This document shows positions 55,254 to 62,901 of a stretch of DNA of 64,000 bases, piece after piece. The stretch's first letter is position 1; every line of letters starts with the position of its first letter. The translations under genes and the position numbers were made by a program. The notes under the pieces are model-generated. The model was not told the origin of the DNA. It saw only the letters and a list, made by a program, of their open reading frames with translations, and did no database searches. Source of the DNA: Butyricimonas faecalis (GTDB taxonomy: Bacteria; Bacteroidota; Bacteroidia; Bacteroidales; Marinifilaceae); NCBI RefSeq assembly GCF_003991565.1, contig NZ_CP032819.1:4402001-4466000 (forward strand). Reading direction: 5' to 3'.

Positions 55254-55302
55254 AGGGGAACTAATGCTTGCTGAATGAAATTGGTGAATTAGTTCCTCTT
55301 TT
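55254..55302 (+). terminator. Terminator between importer block and thioredoxin gene (locus D)
   Basis: AGGGGAACTAAT (55254-55265) pairs with ATTAGTTCCTCT (55288-55299) over 12 bp including one G-U, followed by TTTTG. It occupies the same place as the hairpins at 12318 (locus B) and 34924 (locus C). Confidence 0.82.
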
Positions 55303-55317
55303 GTTAATAAATCAGGT

Positions 55318-56760
55318 ATGAAAAGAATTATTTTATTGGGAATAAGTCTTTTGACTTATTGTAGTGTGTTTGCCCAGGGTGTAAAATTTGATACAATTTC
55401 TTTGGATCAAGCTCTTGCTAGGGCACAGGCGGAGGGAAAGCTCGTTTTTGTTGATGTTACTGCTTCTTGGTGTGAGCCGTGTCGATTGATGTTTGAAGAG
55501 GTGTTGAGTAAAAAAGAGGTGGGAGAGTTTTGTAACAAACAATTTGTCTGTATACAAATAGATATAGATAAATTGGAAGGGAAAGATTTTAAAAAGAAGT
55601 ATGGTGTGAAGTCCCTCCCGACATTTTTTATTTTGCAAAAGGATGGCACCGTAAGGCATCGTTTGCAGGGATCAAGAAGACCGGAAGATTTTCTGGCTTG
55701 GGCCAACCGGGGTGTGAGTGAAACGTCATCCTTGTTTTTTTTGAATAGTTTGCTTGAACAAAAACAGAAGATGAGTTTGCAGAATAGGGTGGATTATTAT
55801 TTGGTGTTGCAAGATACAAGGAAGTTGCACGAAGCCGATAGTCTTCGGTCGGTTTTGTTTGAACAGACATCATTTGAAAAATTGATAGATAAAGAGTGTT
55901 GGCCTCTTTTTAGTGGAGATACATATGGAAGCGAATATTTTGAATACGTGGTGAAGCATGGAGATAAATTTCGGGAGAAGCAAGGGAAAGACCGTATTGA
56001 CGATTATCTGGTTCAAGGCTATAAGCATGAGATCCTGCGTTTGATGTATGATTGCCAGGCTTCTCCCGAAGCGTTCGATTTGATCGAACAAATTACAACA
56101 GCGTTGTCCGTCCCTGGTCGTACGATGATCTCGGAGGAAGATAAAGTTAGAGTCGTGTTGGCTTGGGCAAAAGAAGTGAAAGCTTTCTTGGAAAATGACA
56201 TCTCGGGGATGGTGGAAGGAATGCGAGAATTGGTGGAGCTTAACGAGTGGAAGGATTGTTTGTGGTATGCCATGAAATACGTGGGGGTGAATGGGAATGG
56301 TGAAGATAAGGAACGCATGGGGCAATTTACTTTCAAGATGTTATTCGAATTTGCCAATACTCCTGTTGAACAATGGGATTTCTATCAAAAGTTTAGGTTT
56401 TTGGGGTTTCCGATAAGTTGTAACGGGAAATTTTGGAGTAATGCTTTGGAGCAAGTAAGGGTGAAGGATAAGCCGTTGTTGTTAGAATGTGTGAGAGGTA
56501 ATGATGCTTATTTTATTGCTCGGAATTGGGCGTGGGATTTACCCGAACGGGTGAGTTATCTGGATTCTTTATGTGTTAGCGTGAGGATTGATATGGATGA
56601 TCCCGCTGTGGCTTTTTTGAAGGAGGGATTTGAAATAACCAATTACCCCGCTTATTTTTTGCTGGATAAAGAGGGTAAGGTCAAATATTCTTGGGAAGGT
56701 ATGATTGAAGAAGATCAAGTCTTTAGAGACTCGTTACGGAAAGGGTTGGAAGGTATTTGA
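55318..56760 (+). CDS. Large exported thioredoxin-domain protein (locus D)
   Basis: 480 residues with signal peptide (MKRIILLGISLLTYCSVFAQ). The N-terminal thioredoxin domain (about residues 25-135) has 'VDVTASWCEPCRLMFEEVL' (WCEPC) and cis-Pro 'VKSLPTFFILQKDG', as in thiol:disulphide interchange DUF255/thioredoxin_7-like proteins. The rest is helical; the C-terminus has 'ITNYPAYFLLDKEGKVKYSWEG', which looks like the second half of another thioredoxin fold without a CXXC. So it may be a tandem domain protein with one active and one degenerate unit. Confidence 0.87.
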   Translation: MKRIILLGISLLTYCSVFAQGVKFDTISLDQALARAQAEGKLVFVDVTASWCEPCRLMFEEVLSKKEVGEFCNKQFVCIQIDIDKLEGKDFKKKYGVKSLPTFFILQKDGTVRHRLQGSRRPEDFLAWANRGVSETSSLFFLNSLLEQKQKMSLQNRVDYYLVLQDTRKLHEADSLRSVLFEQTSFEKLIDKECWPLFSGDTYGSEYFEYVVKHGDKFREKQGKDRIDDYLVQGYKHEILRLMYDCQASPEAFDLIEQITTALSVPGRTMISEEDKVRVVLAWAKEVKAFLENDISGMVEGMRELVELNEWKDCLWYAMKYVGVNGNGEDKERMGQFTFKMLFEFANTPVEQWDFYQKFRFLGFPISCNGKFWSNALEQVRVKDKPLLLECVRGNDAYFIARNWAWDLPERVSYLDSLCVSVRIDMDDPAVAFLKEGFEITNYPAYFLLDKEGKVKYSWEGMIEEDQVFRDSLRKGLEGI

Positions 56761-56773
56761 CGTGTTTTCGACA

Positions 56774-56833
56774 AACAGAGGAAGAGTTGGAATTCTGCTA
56801 TGATGAATAGGGATTACCGGCTCTTCCTCTGTT
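56774..56833. terminator. Bidirectional terminator between locus D and uridine kinase
   Basis: A perfect 13-bp stem AACAGAGGAAGAG / CTCTTCCTCTGTT closes a 34-nt loop between two convergent genes; the right arm ends 6 bp from the uridine kinase stop codon. Confidence 0.75.
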
Positions 56834-56838
56834 ATGTT

Positions 56839-58506
56839 CTAATATTTGAATGAACTTCCTCCTAAAAATTCCCTCAAGATGGAAGTTGGTGGTATTTCTC
56901 GGGTCGGTACGGCTTGGACGTACGAGAAGAACTTCAACAGGCGGGAGGCCTTGGAGTGTTCCGGGTATTTTACCAGCACTTCTTCCAAAAGTGGAACCGC
57001 TTGTTGTTTCAAAGCTCCCAATTCGTACACGAGTGCCGAATTGAACATGACGTCGGCTTCTTCCTGGTAGGGAGTGATGTGTTTTTGTTCACCGGAAAGC
57101 ACGCTTTCCCATCTTTTTAACGTGTCGAGAGCCGAATAGCCCCGGTATTTATGATCCCGAACCATGCGGCGGATCAAACGATTGTCCGATGGGTTAATAA
57201 TGTTGTGGTTATCAATAGAGATCACCGTAAGTGCCGAAATAAATATTTTGAACAGGCTTTCATGAGGCAGGTATTCGGTTAGTTTGGGATTCAAACCGTG
57301 AATCCCCTCCACGATAATCACGTTGTTGCTACTCATTTTTAATATCTCTCCGTCGTAGAAACGTTGGCCTGTTTCGAAGGAGAACTTGGGAATTTCTACT
57401 TCTTCACCTCTCAATAAACTCATGATGTTATCGTTGAAGGTGTTGATGTCCAAAGCGTCAATCGTCTCGAAGTCATATTCCCCTTTCTCGTCTCGGGGCG
57501 TGTTTTCCCGGTTCACGAAATAGTTGTCCAGGGATAAGTTGACAGGTTTGATGCCGTTTACCAATAATTGGATGGCCAATCGTTTCCCGAATGTGGTTTT
57601 TCCCGAAGAAGAGGGACCGGCGATGAGCACGACTTTTACCTTCTTTTGTTTTTTGATCTGGTCGGCGATCTGGGAGATCTTTTTCTCGTGTAGGGCTTCG
57701 CTGACCTTGATCATGTCGCCGGCATGTTTGTGCTCGATGGCTTGGTTTAAATGCCCGATTTGCATTACTTCGGAGATTTTGCCCCACCGTTTGAACTCGC
57801 TGAAGGTGCTGAACAGTTTCTCTTGGGGGACGAACGGGAGTATTTGCGTCGGGTTTGTCCGGTCGGGGAGCATCAATAGCATGCCATCTTTGTAATCCAT
57901 CAGGTCGAATACTTTCAAGCATCCGGTGGAAGGTGCCAGTGTCCCGTAGAAGTAGTCGCAAGTCCCGTCAATGGAATAGACAGAGGTGAACATCTTCCCT
58001 CGGGTGGAAAGTAATATCTCTTTATCCTTTAAACCTTGACGGTTGAAAAGTTTGATGGCTTCTTCCGTGGGAGTTTCCGTGCGCATGATCTCGTAATCGT
58101 GATCGATGATACGTTGCATTTCTTTTTTTATCTCGGTAATCCTGTCACCGGTGAGTGTAAACTCTTTGTTTGCCAAGCGACAGAAGATTCCGTTAGAAAG
58201 ATGGTATTCCACGACGAGTGTTTTTTTCGGGTAGAGATCGCGTATCGCCTTGTAAAGTACGAAAATGAGAGAACGCAGGTACACGCTATACCCGTCCAAC
58301 GTGGTGACATCAATGAAGTTCACGTATTTGGGGTTGTATATCTCGTAATGCAGATCTCGTACCTCGTTATTGACTAACGCACCCAGAATGTTCTGGTGAT
58401 TTGTGGGGAATACAATTTTCTTGAATTCTTTTAAACTAGATCCAGTGGGTATCTGGTATTCTTTTCCATTGTTTTCGCAAAAGATGGTTATTTTATTCTT
58501 TTCCAT
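56839..58506 (-). CDS. Uridine kinase-like P-loop protein with N-terminal TGS/ThrRS-like domain
   Basis: 555 residues, no signal peptide. The C-terminal half is a phosphoribulokinase/uridine kinase domain with Walker A 'LIAGPSSSGKTTFGKRLA' (near residue 296), 'LSLDNYFVNRENTPRDEKGEYDF' (in part) and 'VIIVEGIHGLNP'. The N-terminal half starts with a TGS-like segment ('ITIFCENNGKEYQIPTGSSL') and a region resembling the second additional domain of threonyl-tRNA synthetase. This fused form occurs in Bacteroidota and Firmicutes; its exact substrate is less certain than for Udk, so no symbol is given. Confidence 0.88.
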   Translation of the reverse strand: MEKNKITIFCENNGKEYQIPTGSSLKEFKKIVFPTNHQNILGALVNNEVRDLHYEIYNPKYVNFIDVTTLDGYSVYLRSLIFVLYKAIRDLYPKKTLVVEYHLSNGIFCRLANKEFTLTGDRITEIKKEMQRIIDHDYEIMRTETPTEEAIKLFNRQGLKDKEILLSTRGKMFTSVYSIDGTCDYFYGTLAPSTGCLKVFDLMDYKDGMLLMLPDRTNPTQILPFVPQEKLFSTFSEFKRWGKISEVMQIGHLNQAIEHKHAGDMIKVSEALHEKKISQIADQIKKQKKVKVVLIAGPSSSGKTTFGKRLAIQLLVNGIKPVNLSLDNYFVNRENTPRDEKGEYDFETIDALDINTFNDNIMSLLRGEEVEIPKFSFETGQRFYDGEILKMSSNNVIIVEGIHGLNPKLTEYLPHESLFKIFISALTVISIDNHNIINPSDNRLIRRMVRDHKYRGYSALDTLKRWESVLSGEQKHITPYQEEADVMFNSALVYELGALKQQAVPLLEEVLVKYPEHSKASRLLKFFSYVQAVPTREIPPTSILREFLGGSSFKY

Positions 58507-58566
58507 GTTGGGAGTTTTTTACATCAAATATAGGCTGAATGGTACAAATAGCGTGCCGAACACCTT

Positions 58567-59523
58567 TTATTTGTATACTTGCTTGTTTTCAGGAATGGCG
58601 ATATAATACGTTTTATGTTTCCCGACTTTTAACGAGGTCTGCCGTAGCCAAGGATTAAAGCGTTTCAACGTTTTGTAGGATATTCCATGCTCTTGCGCGA
58701 AGTCCGCCAAGTCCTTTATGTTTTTGGTTACTTTGACCTGCGTGGTCGGTTCCACGGGATACAAGTGGTCCACGTAAAAATCATACAAGTGAGGTTCTTC
58801 CATGATTTGCTTTAAGGCCAGCATGCGGTACACGTATCTTCCGGTTTCCTCGTTTAGCAGGAGGTCGTAAAAGTTTTTTTCTTTTTGTCGGTTCATCTGT
58901 TTGGTGAGCATGTTCATACCACCGTTGTAGGAGGCTGCAGCCAGTGTCCAGGAACCGAATTTTTGATAGGCTTTTTTCAAGTAGGTACAAGCGGCACGGG
59001 TAGCTTTTTCCACGTGATAGCGTTCGTCCACGTCGTTCGTCACTTCCAGTCCCAGTTCTTTGGCCGTAGCACTCATGAGTTGCCATATTCCCACGGCTCC
59101 GGCATAAGATACGGCCAGCGGGTTCAGGCTACTTTCGATGACGGCCAGGTATTTGAAATCATTCGGAACGCCTTCCGCTTTTAGGATGGGTTCGATAATA
59201 TGAAAATAGCGGGGAGCATTTTTCAGAATCTGGATCGTGTGTGAATGCAAGTAGGTATTCACGATCAGTTCCTTTTTGAAAGCTTCTGTCACGTCGATTC
59301 TTTCCAGGGGTACCGGTTCTCCGGCCAAACTGAATGTTGTCGGTAAATCCACGTCTGATGATTTCATGAGGAGGAATGGCGGTTCCTCGTTCTTCTTATG
59401 TTCCTTTTGATCGTGATAAATGTAATACCCGATCGCTGCACTATTTAGCAAGACAAGAATTGTCAGAAATGTAAGTAAAATGTTCCTTTTCACTGCCAAT
59501 GATTTTATTTTTCGAAAATACAT
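58567..59523 (-). CDS. Membrane-anchored lytic transglycosylase (MltD-like) with LysM
   Basis: 318 residues. An N-terminal hydrophobic helix (residues about 13-33, 'NILLTFLTILVLLNSAAIGYY' region) anchors or exports it. The SLT domain has the catalytic Glu in 'LAVIESSLNPLAVSYAGAVG', then 'GIWQLMSATAKELGL' and 'AAASYNGGMNML', and a C-terminal LysM-like repeat ('DLADFAQEHGISYKTLKRFNPWL'). It cleaves peptidoglycan glycan strands to 1,6-anhydro products. Monocistronic, followed downstream by the uridine kinase gene on the same strand. Confidence 0.93.
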   Translation of the reverse strand: MYFRKIKSLAVKRNILLTFLTILVLLNSAAIGYYIYHDQKEHKKNEEPPFLLMKSSDVDLPTTFSLAGEPVPLERIDVTEAFKKELIVNTYLHSHTIQILKNAPRYFHIIEPILKAEGVPNDFKYLAVIESSLNPLAVSYAGAVGIWQLMSATAKELGLEVTNDVDERYHVEKATRAACTYLKKAYQKFGSWTLAAASYNGGMNMLTKQMNRQKEKNFYDLLLNEETGRYVYRMLALKQIMEEPHLYDFYVDHLYPVEPTTQVKVTKNIKDLADFAQEHGISYKTLKRFNPWLRQTSLKVGKHKTYYIAIPENKQVYK

Positions 59524-59640
59524 CTTTTTCTTGATTTTTACGATAAAGTAGAGAAAAAAAGTGTGTGTAGAATCGCTAAGAATTGTACATTTGAGGAATA
59601 AATAGTAATTTCGTAGGTTTTAATTTTAAATTCAAGAGCA

Positions 59641-60090
59641 ATGACTATAGAGGAACAAGTTAGCAAAGGCATCATGGCGGCCATGAAAGCTAAAGATACC
59701 GTCCGTTTGGAAGTTTTGAGAAATATAAAGAAAGTTTTTATCGAGGCAAAATCTGTAGCCGGGGCTCCGGATCAGATTGCTGATAGCGAGAGCGTGAAGA
59801 TTATCCAGAAATTGGCGAAACAGGGACGCGAATCGGCTGAAATATATAAAAGTCAGGGAAGAGAAGATTTGTATTCTCATGAGATGGCGCAGGTTGAGGT
59901 GTTGAACGAATTTTTGCCGAAACAGTTGAGCGAGGAAGAACTGAGAACAGCGTTGAAGGCGATTATTGAGAAGGTGGGAGCGACTTCAGCCAAAGAGATG
60001 GGGAAAGTGATGGGTGTTGCTTCCAAAGAATTGGCCGGGGTAGCTGACGGTAAAGCGATTTCCGCTATCGTAAAAGAATTATTGAGCTAA
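59641..60090 (+). CDS. GatB/YqeY domain protein
   Basis: 149 residues, the usual size of stand-alone YqeY proteins. Motifs: 'GIMAAMKAKDTVRLEVLRNI', 'GREDLYSHEMAQVEVLNEFL', 'PKQLSEEELR' and 'GKVMGVASKELAGVADGKAI'. The domain is shared with the tail of GatB amidotransferase, where it contacts tRNA; the free-standing form has an unsettled role. Its 3' end lies 83 bp before hydG. Confidence 0.93.
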   Translation: MTIEEQVSKGIMAAMKAKDTVRLEVLRNIKKVFIEAKSVAGAPDQIADSESVKIIQKLAKQGRESAEIYKSQGREDLYSHEMAQVEVLNEFLPKQLSEEELRTALKAIIEKVGATSAKEMGKVMGVASKELAGVADGKAISAIVKELLS

Positions 60091-60173
60091 AGTTCGTAGG
60101 AATTGGAAGAAATGTTTACGGATTTCACGATCGCGTGATTGATTTTCTTTATGAACTTGTAATTAAGTGAAAA

Positions 60174-61679
60174 ATGAGTAGTGTGAAAGATTGGACTGCC
60201 AGTGTAATCAAACAAGCAGAGATTGATAAATATCTGGATGGGGGAAAGGATTTTATTGATGAAGAGCAGATATTTGCAGATATTGAGAAGCATAAAAATC
60301 CCGATAAACAGCAAGTGCGGGATATTTTACAAAAATCTTTGGATATAAAAATTTTAACTCCGGCGGAAACGGCTACATTGCTGAACGTGGAGGATCCGGA
60401 GTTGTTGCATGAGATGCAGGAGGCTGCGTTGGCGGTGAAGAAGAAAGTGTATGATAACCGTATCGTTTTCTTCGCACCCTTGTATTTATCGAATCTTTGC
60501 GTGAATAGCTGTAAATATTGCGGGTTTCGTGCGGAGAATAAAGACGAGGTCCGCCACGTGTTGACGATGGATGAGGTGCGGGATGAGGTGGCTGCCGTGA
60601 TTGATGAGGGGCATAAGCGGATGATTGCCGTGTATGGCGAGCATCCGAAGAATGGAGCTGACTATATTGCAGATTCTATTTCCACGATTTATTCCGTGAA
60701 GCGCACGACTCCCACGGGGAATGGTTTTAATAATATCCGCCGGGTAAACGTGAACGCGGCTCCCATGGAGATTGCCGACATGAAGAAGTTGTGGCGTGCG
60801 GGAATCGGTACGTTCCAAGTGTTCCAGGAGACTTACCACCGGGGAAGATATGCCGAATTGCATCCGGCCAATACGGTGAAAGGAAATTATCGCTGGCGGC
60901 TTTACGCCATGCACCGGGCGATGGAAGCCGGGGTGGATGACGTGGCTATCGGTGCGTTATTCGGCTTGTACGATTGGAAATTTGAGGTGATGGGGTTGGT
61001 TCATCATGCTTGGGATTTGGAGAAACATTTCGGCATCGGACCGCATACCGTGTCATTCCCGCGTATGCAACCGGCTCCCGGTTCATTCTTGAGTGAACAT
61101 TCTCCGTATATCGTGAGCGACGAAGCCATGAAACGAGTGGTTGCCGTGTTGCGTCTGGCCATCCCGTACAGCGGGTTGATCGTGACGGCTCGCGAGAATC
61201 CGGTGTTGAAACGCGAGTTGATCAATCATTACGGCTGTACGCAGACGGATGCCTCTTCCAAGTTGGGAATCGGGGCGTATGCCAAGAAGTTGAAACAGGA
61301 GGAGAACCCGGATAAGGTGCAGTTTATGTTGGGTGACCAGCGTTCGTTGGATGAGGTGATCCGTGAATTGGCAAATGACGGGATGATTACTTCTTTCTGC
61401 ACGGCGGGTTATCGTTGCGGTCGTACGGGAGATAAGATCATGAATTTGTTGGAGAAAGGGGTGGAAGGCAAATTCTGTAAACTGAATGCCGTGTTGACGT
61501 TCCGGGAATATTTGAATGACTACGCTTCTCCGGAAACTCGTGAGGTGGGTGAGAAGTTGATCGCCCGGGAGTTGCAGGAGATAGAATCAATGCCCTTCTT
61601 TACCGATAAAAAGTTACTCCCCACGTTCCGTTCCTATTATGATAGAATCGCGAGAGGGGAGAGGGACTTGTATATGTGA
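60174..61679 (+). CDS. hydG: HydG-like radical SAM protein ([FeFe]-hydrogenase maturase family)
   Basis: 501 residues. Radical SAM cluster motif C109-VNS-C113-KY-C116 and the extended TIM-barrel sequence ('NSCKYCGFRAENKDEVRH', 'FQETYHRGRYAELHP', 'GIGPHTVSFPRMQPAPGS') are those of HydG, which splits tyrosine to give the CO and CN ligands of the H-cluster. The C-terminal site is altered: the family's CX2CX22C motif here reads C409-T-A-G412, with C435 kept (CX2G X22C) and an extra C415. So the second cysteine is Gly. No hydE, hydF or hydrogenase gene is in this window. Confidence 0.92.
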   Translation: MSSVKDWTASVIKQAEIDKYLDGGKDFIDEEQIFADIEKHKNPDKQQVRDILQKSLDIKILTPAETATLLNVEDPELLHEMQEAALAVKKKVYDNRIVFFAPLYLSNLCVNSCKYCGFRAENKDEVRHVLTMDEVRDEVAAVIDEGHKRMIAVYGEHPKNGADYIADSISTIYSVKRTTPTGNGFNNIRRVNVNAAPMEIADMKKLWRAGIGTFQVFQETYHRGRYAELHPANTVKGNYRWRLYAMHRAMEAGVDDVAIGALFGLYDWKFEVMGLVHHAWDLEKHFGIGPHTVSFPRMQPAPGSFLSEHSPYIVSDEAMKRVVAVLRLAIPYSGLIVTARENPVLKRELINHYGCTQTDASSKLGIGAYAKKLKQEENPDKVQFMLGDQRSLDEVIRELANDGMITSFCTAGYRCGRTGDKIMNLLEKGVEGKFCKLNAVLTFREYLNDYASPETREVGEKLIARELQEIESMPFFTDKKLLPTFRSYYDRIARGERDLYM

Positions 61680-61717
61680 TTTATGATTTACGATTTTAGA
61701 TTCGTAAATCATAAATC
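61678..61717. terminator. 16-bp hairpin after hydG
   Basis: A perfect 16-bp stem GATTTATGATTTACGA / TCGTAAATCATAAATC with an 8-nt loop begins in the hydG stop codon and ends 8 bp before the stop codon of the convergent gene, so it can serve both strands. A related half copy (TTATGATTTATGATTCACGA) is found near 62567-62586, showing this is a repeated sequence type. Confidence 0.7.
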
Positions 61718-61724
61718 TAAAATA

Positions 61725-62474
61725 TCAAAAGGGGAGTTTGAGTGTGATACGCTCTGCTTCCTTTTTTCTTTTTATATCTTCTTTTTCACCTTTGCGGAAG
61801 ACGTAGACCAGCCCGAAATGTTCGCATTTTTGGCGGCGTATTTCTTCATCTTCGAGGTCGGCATAGTGAGCCTCGATTTCGTTCCACAAAGTAAGGATGT
61901 ATTCGTCGGCCTCACCCCGGTATTGTGCAACTTCTGCACTGCAACGGGCCGAGTTCTGTTGGAATTGCTTTTGGGAGGCGTAGGCTTGTTTGAAGTTTTC
62001 GTAGTTTACTTTCACCAAGGCGATGGAAGGACTGTACACGGGGCTGCCACCGCCATTACGAGTGCGTTCCTGTTCTCCGGCAATAATTTTTGCACCCCAT
62101 TCCAGCAAGTCTTGGTCTGAAACCAAGGGGGGGAGTTTGGTGTCGTGTTCGTCAATCCCGTAAAAAGTTCTTGCCACGGGTTTTAATTCTCCGCGAATGA
62201 TCGTGAAATTCAGTACTTGCAGGAAATGGGAAATATATAATTTCGCTTTCTTGGTGAATTCACCGTATTTTTGGCTGTTTTTATTCTGTTTGTCCCTGGC
62301 GCATTGGGAATTTGCAATTGCCGTTTTGAACTTCGGTAAGAAGAATTCAATCTTTTGCCTGAGGTTTAATGAAAACGGTAAGTTGTTGATATTAGAAAAC
62401 TCTTCGTTATTCAAGGCTGTTTCTAATGCTCTTATCCTTGCTGCGTCTGTATTTGGTAATCTTCTGTAAGGCAT
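61725..62474 (-). CDS. Conserved-looking hypothetical protein
   Basis: 249 residues, no signal peptide or membrane helix. I do not recognise the family. The protein is rich in Lys/Glu/Gln/Asn helices, has a central 'SDQDLLEWGAKIIAGEQERT' block followed by a Gly-Ser stretch ('RNGGGSPVYSPSIALVKVNY'), and ends in a Lys/Glu-rich tail ('RKGEKEDIKRKKEAERITL'). It is convergent with hydG across a 16-bp hairpin. A standard codon pattern and a clear long frame support a real gene. Confidence 0.65.
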   Translation of the reverse strand: MPYRRLPNTDAARIRALETALNNEEFSNINNLPFSLNLRQKIEFFLPKFKTAIANSQCARDKQNKNSQKYGEFTKKAKLYISHFLQVLNFTIIRGELKPVARTFYGIDEHDTKLPPLVSDQDLLEWGAKIIAGEQERTRNGGGSPVYSPSIALVKVNYENFKQAYASQKQFQQNSARCSAEVAQYRGEADEYILTLWNEIEAHYADLEDEEIRRQKCEHFGLVYVFRKGEKEDIKRKKEAERITLKLPF

Positions 62475-62901
62475 ATCCTTAGCAATTAGTTAAATAATGA
62501 TCTAAACCTCGATGCGAAGATATAAAAAATATTAGTGTAAATCAATATTCGCCAGTGAGATTTTATGATTTATGATTCACGATGAAGTGATTCCTCTCTA
62601 GGAGCTAACTTTTATGTATCAATTGTTTTGGTGGTTATATACGATTTTGTCGAGAGATGTTAACTCCTGCATGCAAGAAGGTATATTTACCATTCGTGAT
62701 CCAATGGATAAGGGATTCATTTCCAAGACAAGCGTCAATCAATTTCGCCACGGAGACGTGGCAGGGACGTTCGTGAACGTCTTTGTAACGTCTTTGATTC
62801 GTCTTTGATACGTCTTTAATCCCTAAGAACATCGAATATGCCACGGAAGATAAACGTGTATTTCCTAGGAAAAGTTTACTTTGAATTTCGTTGTAAAGTG
62901 G
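62475..62901. other. Intergenic region with tandem repeat
   Basis: 427 bp with no convincing gene. Two short overlapping frames on opposite strands (62614-62808 and 62635-62844) lack recognisable features. It holds a half copy of the hydG-end repeat near 62567 and four 11-bp tandem units at 62777-62820. Confidence 0.55.
62777..62820 (+). repeat. Four 11-bp tandem repeats
   Basis: ACGTCTTTGTA, ACGTCTTTGAT, TCGTCTTTGAT and ACGTCTTTAAT follow one another without gaps. The unit contains CGTCTTTG; role unknown. Confidence 0.85.

Noticed and set aside
62614..62844. Two overlapping short frames on opposite strands
   Set aside because: They overlap each other and the 11-bp tandem repeats and show no domain, signal or start-site support.
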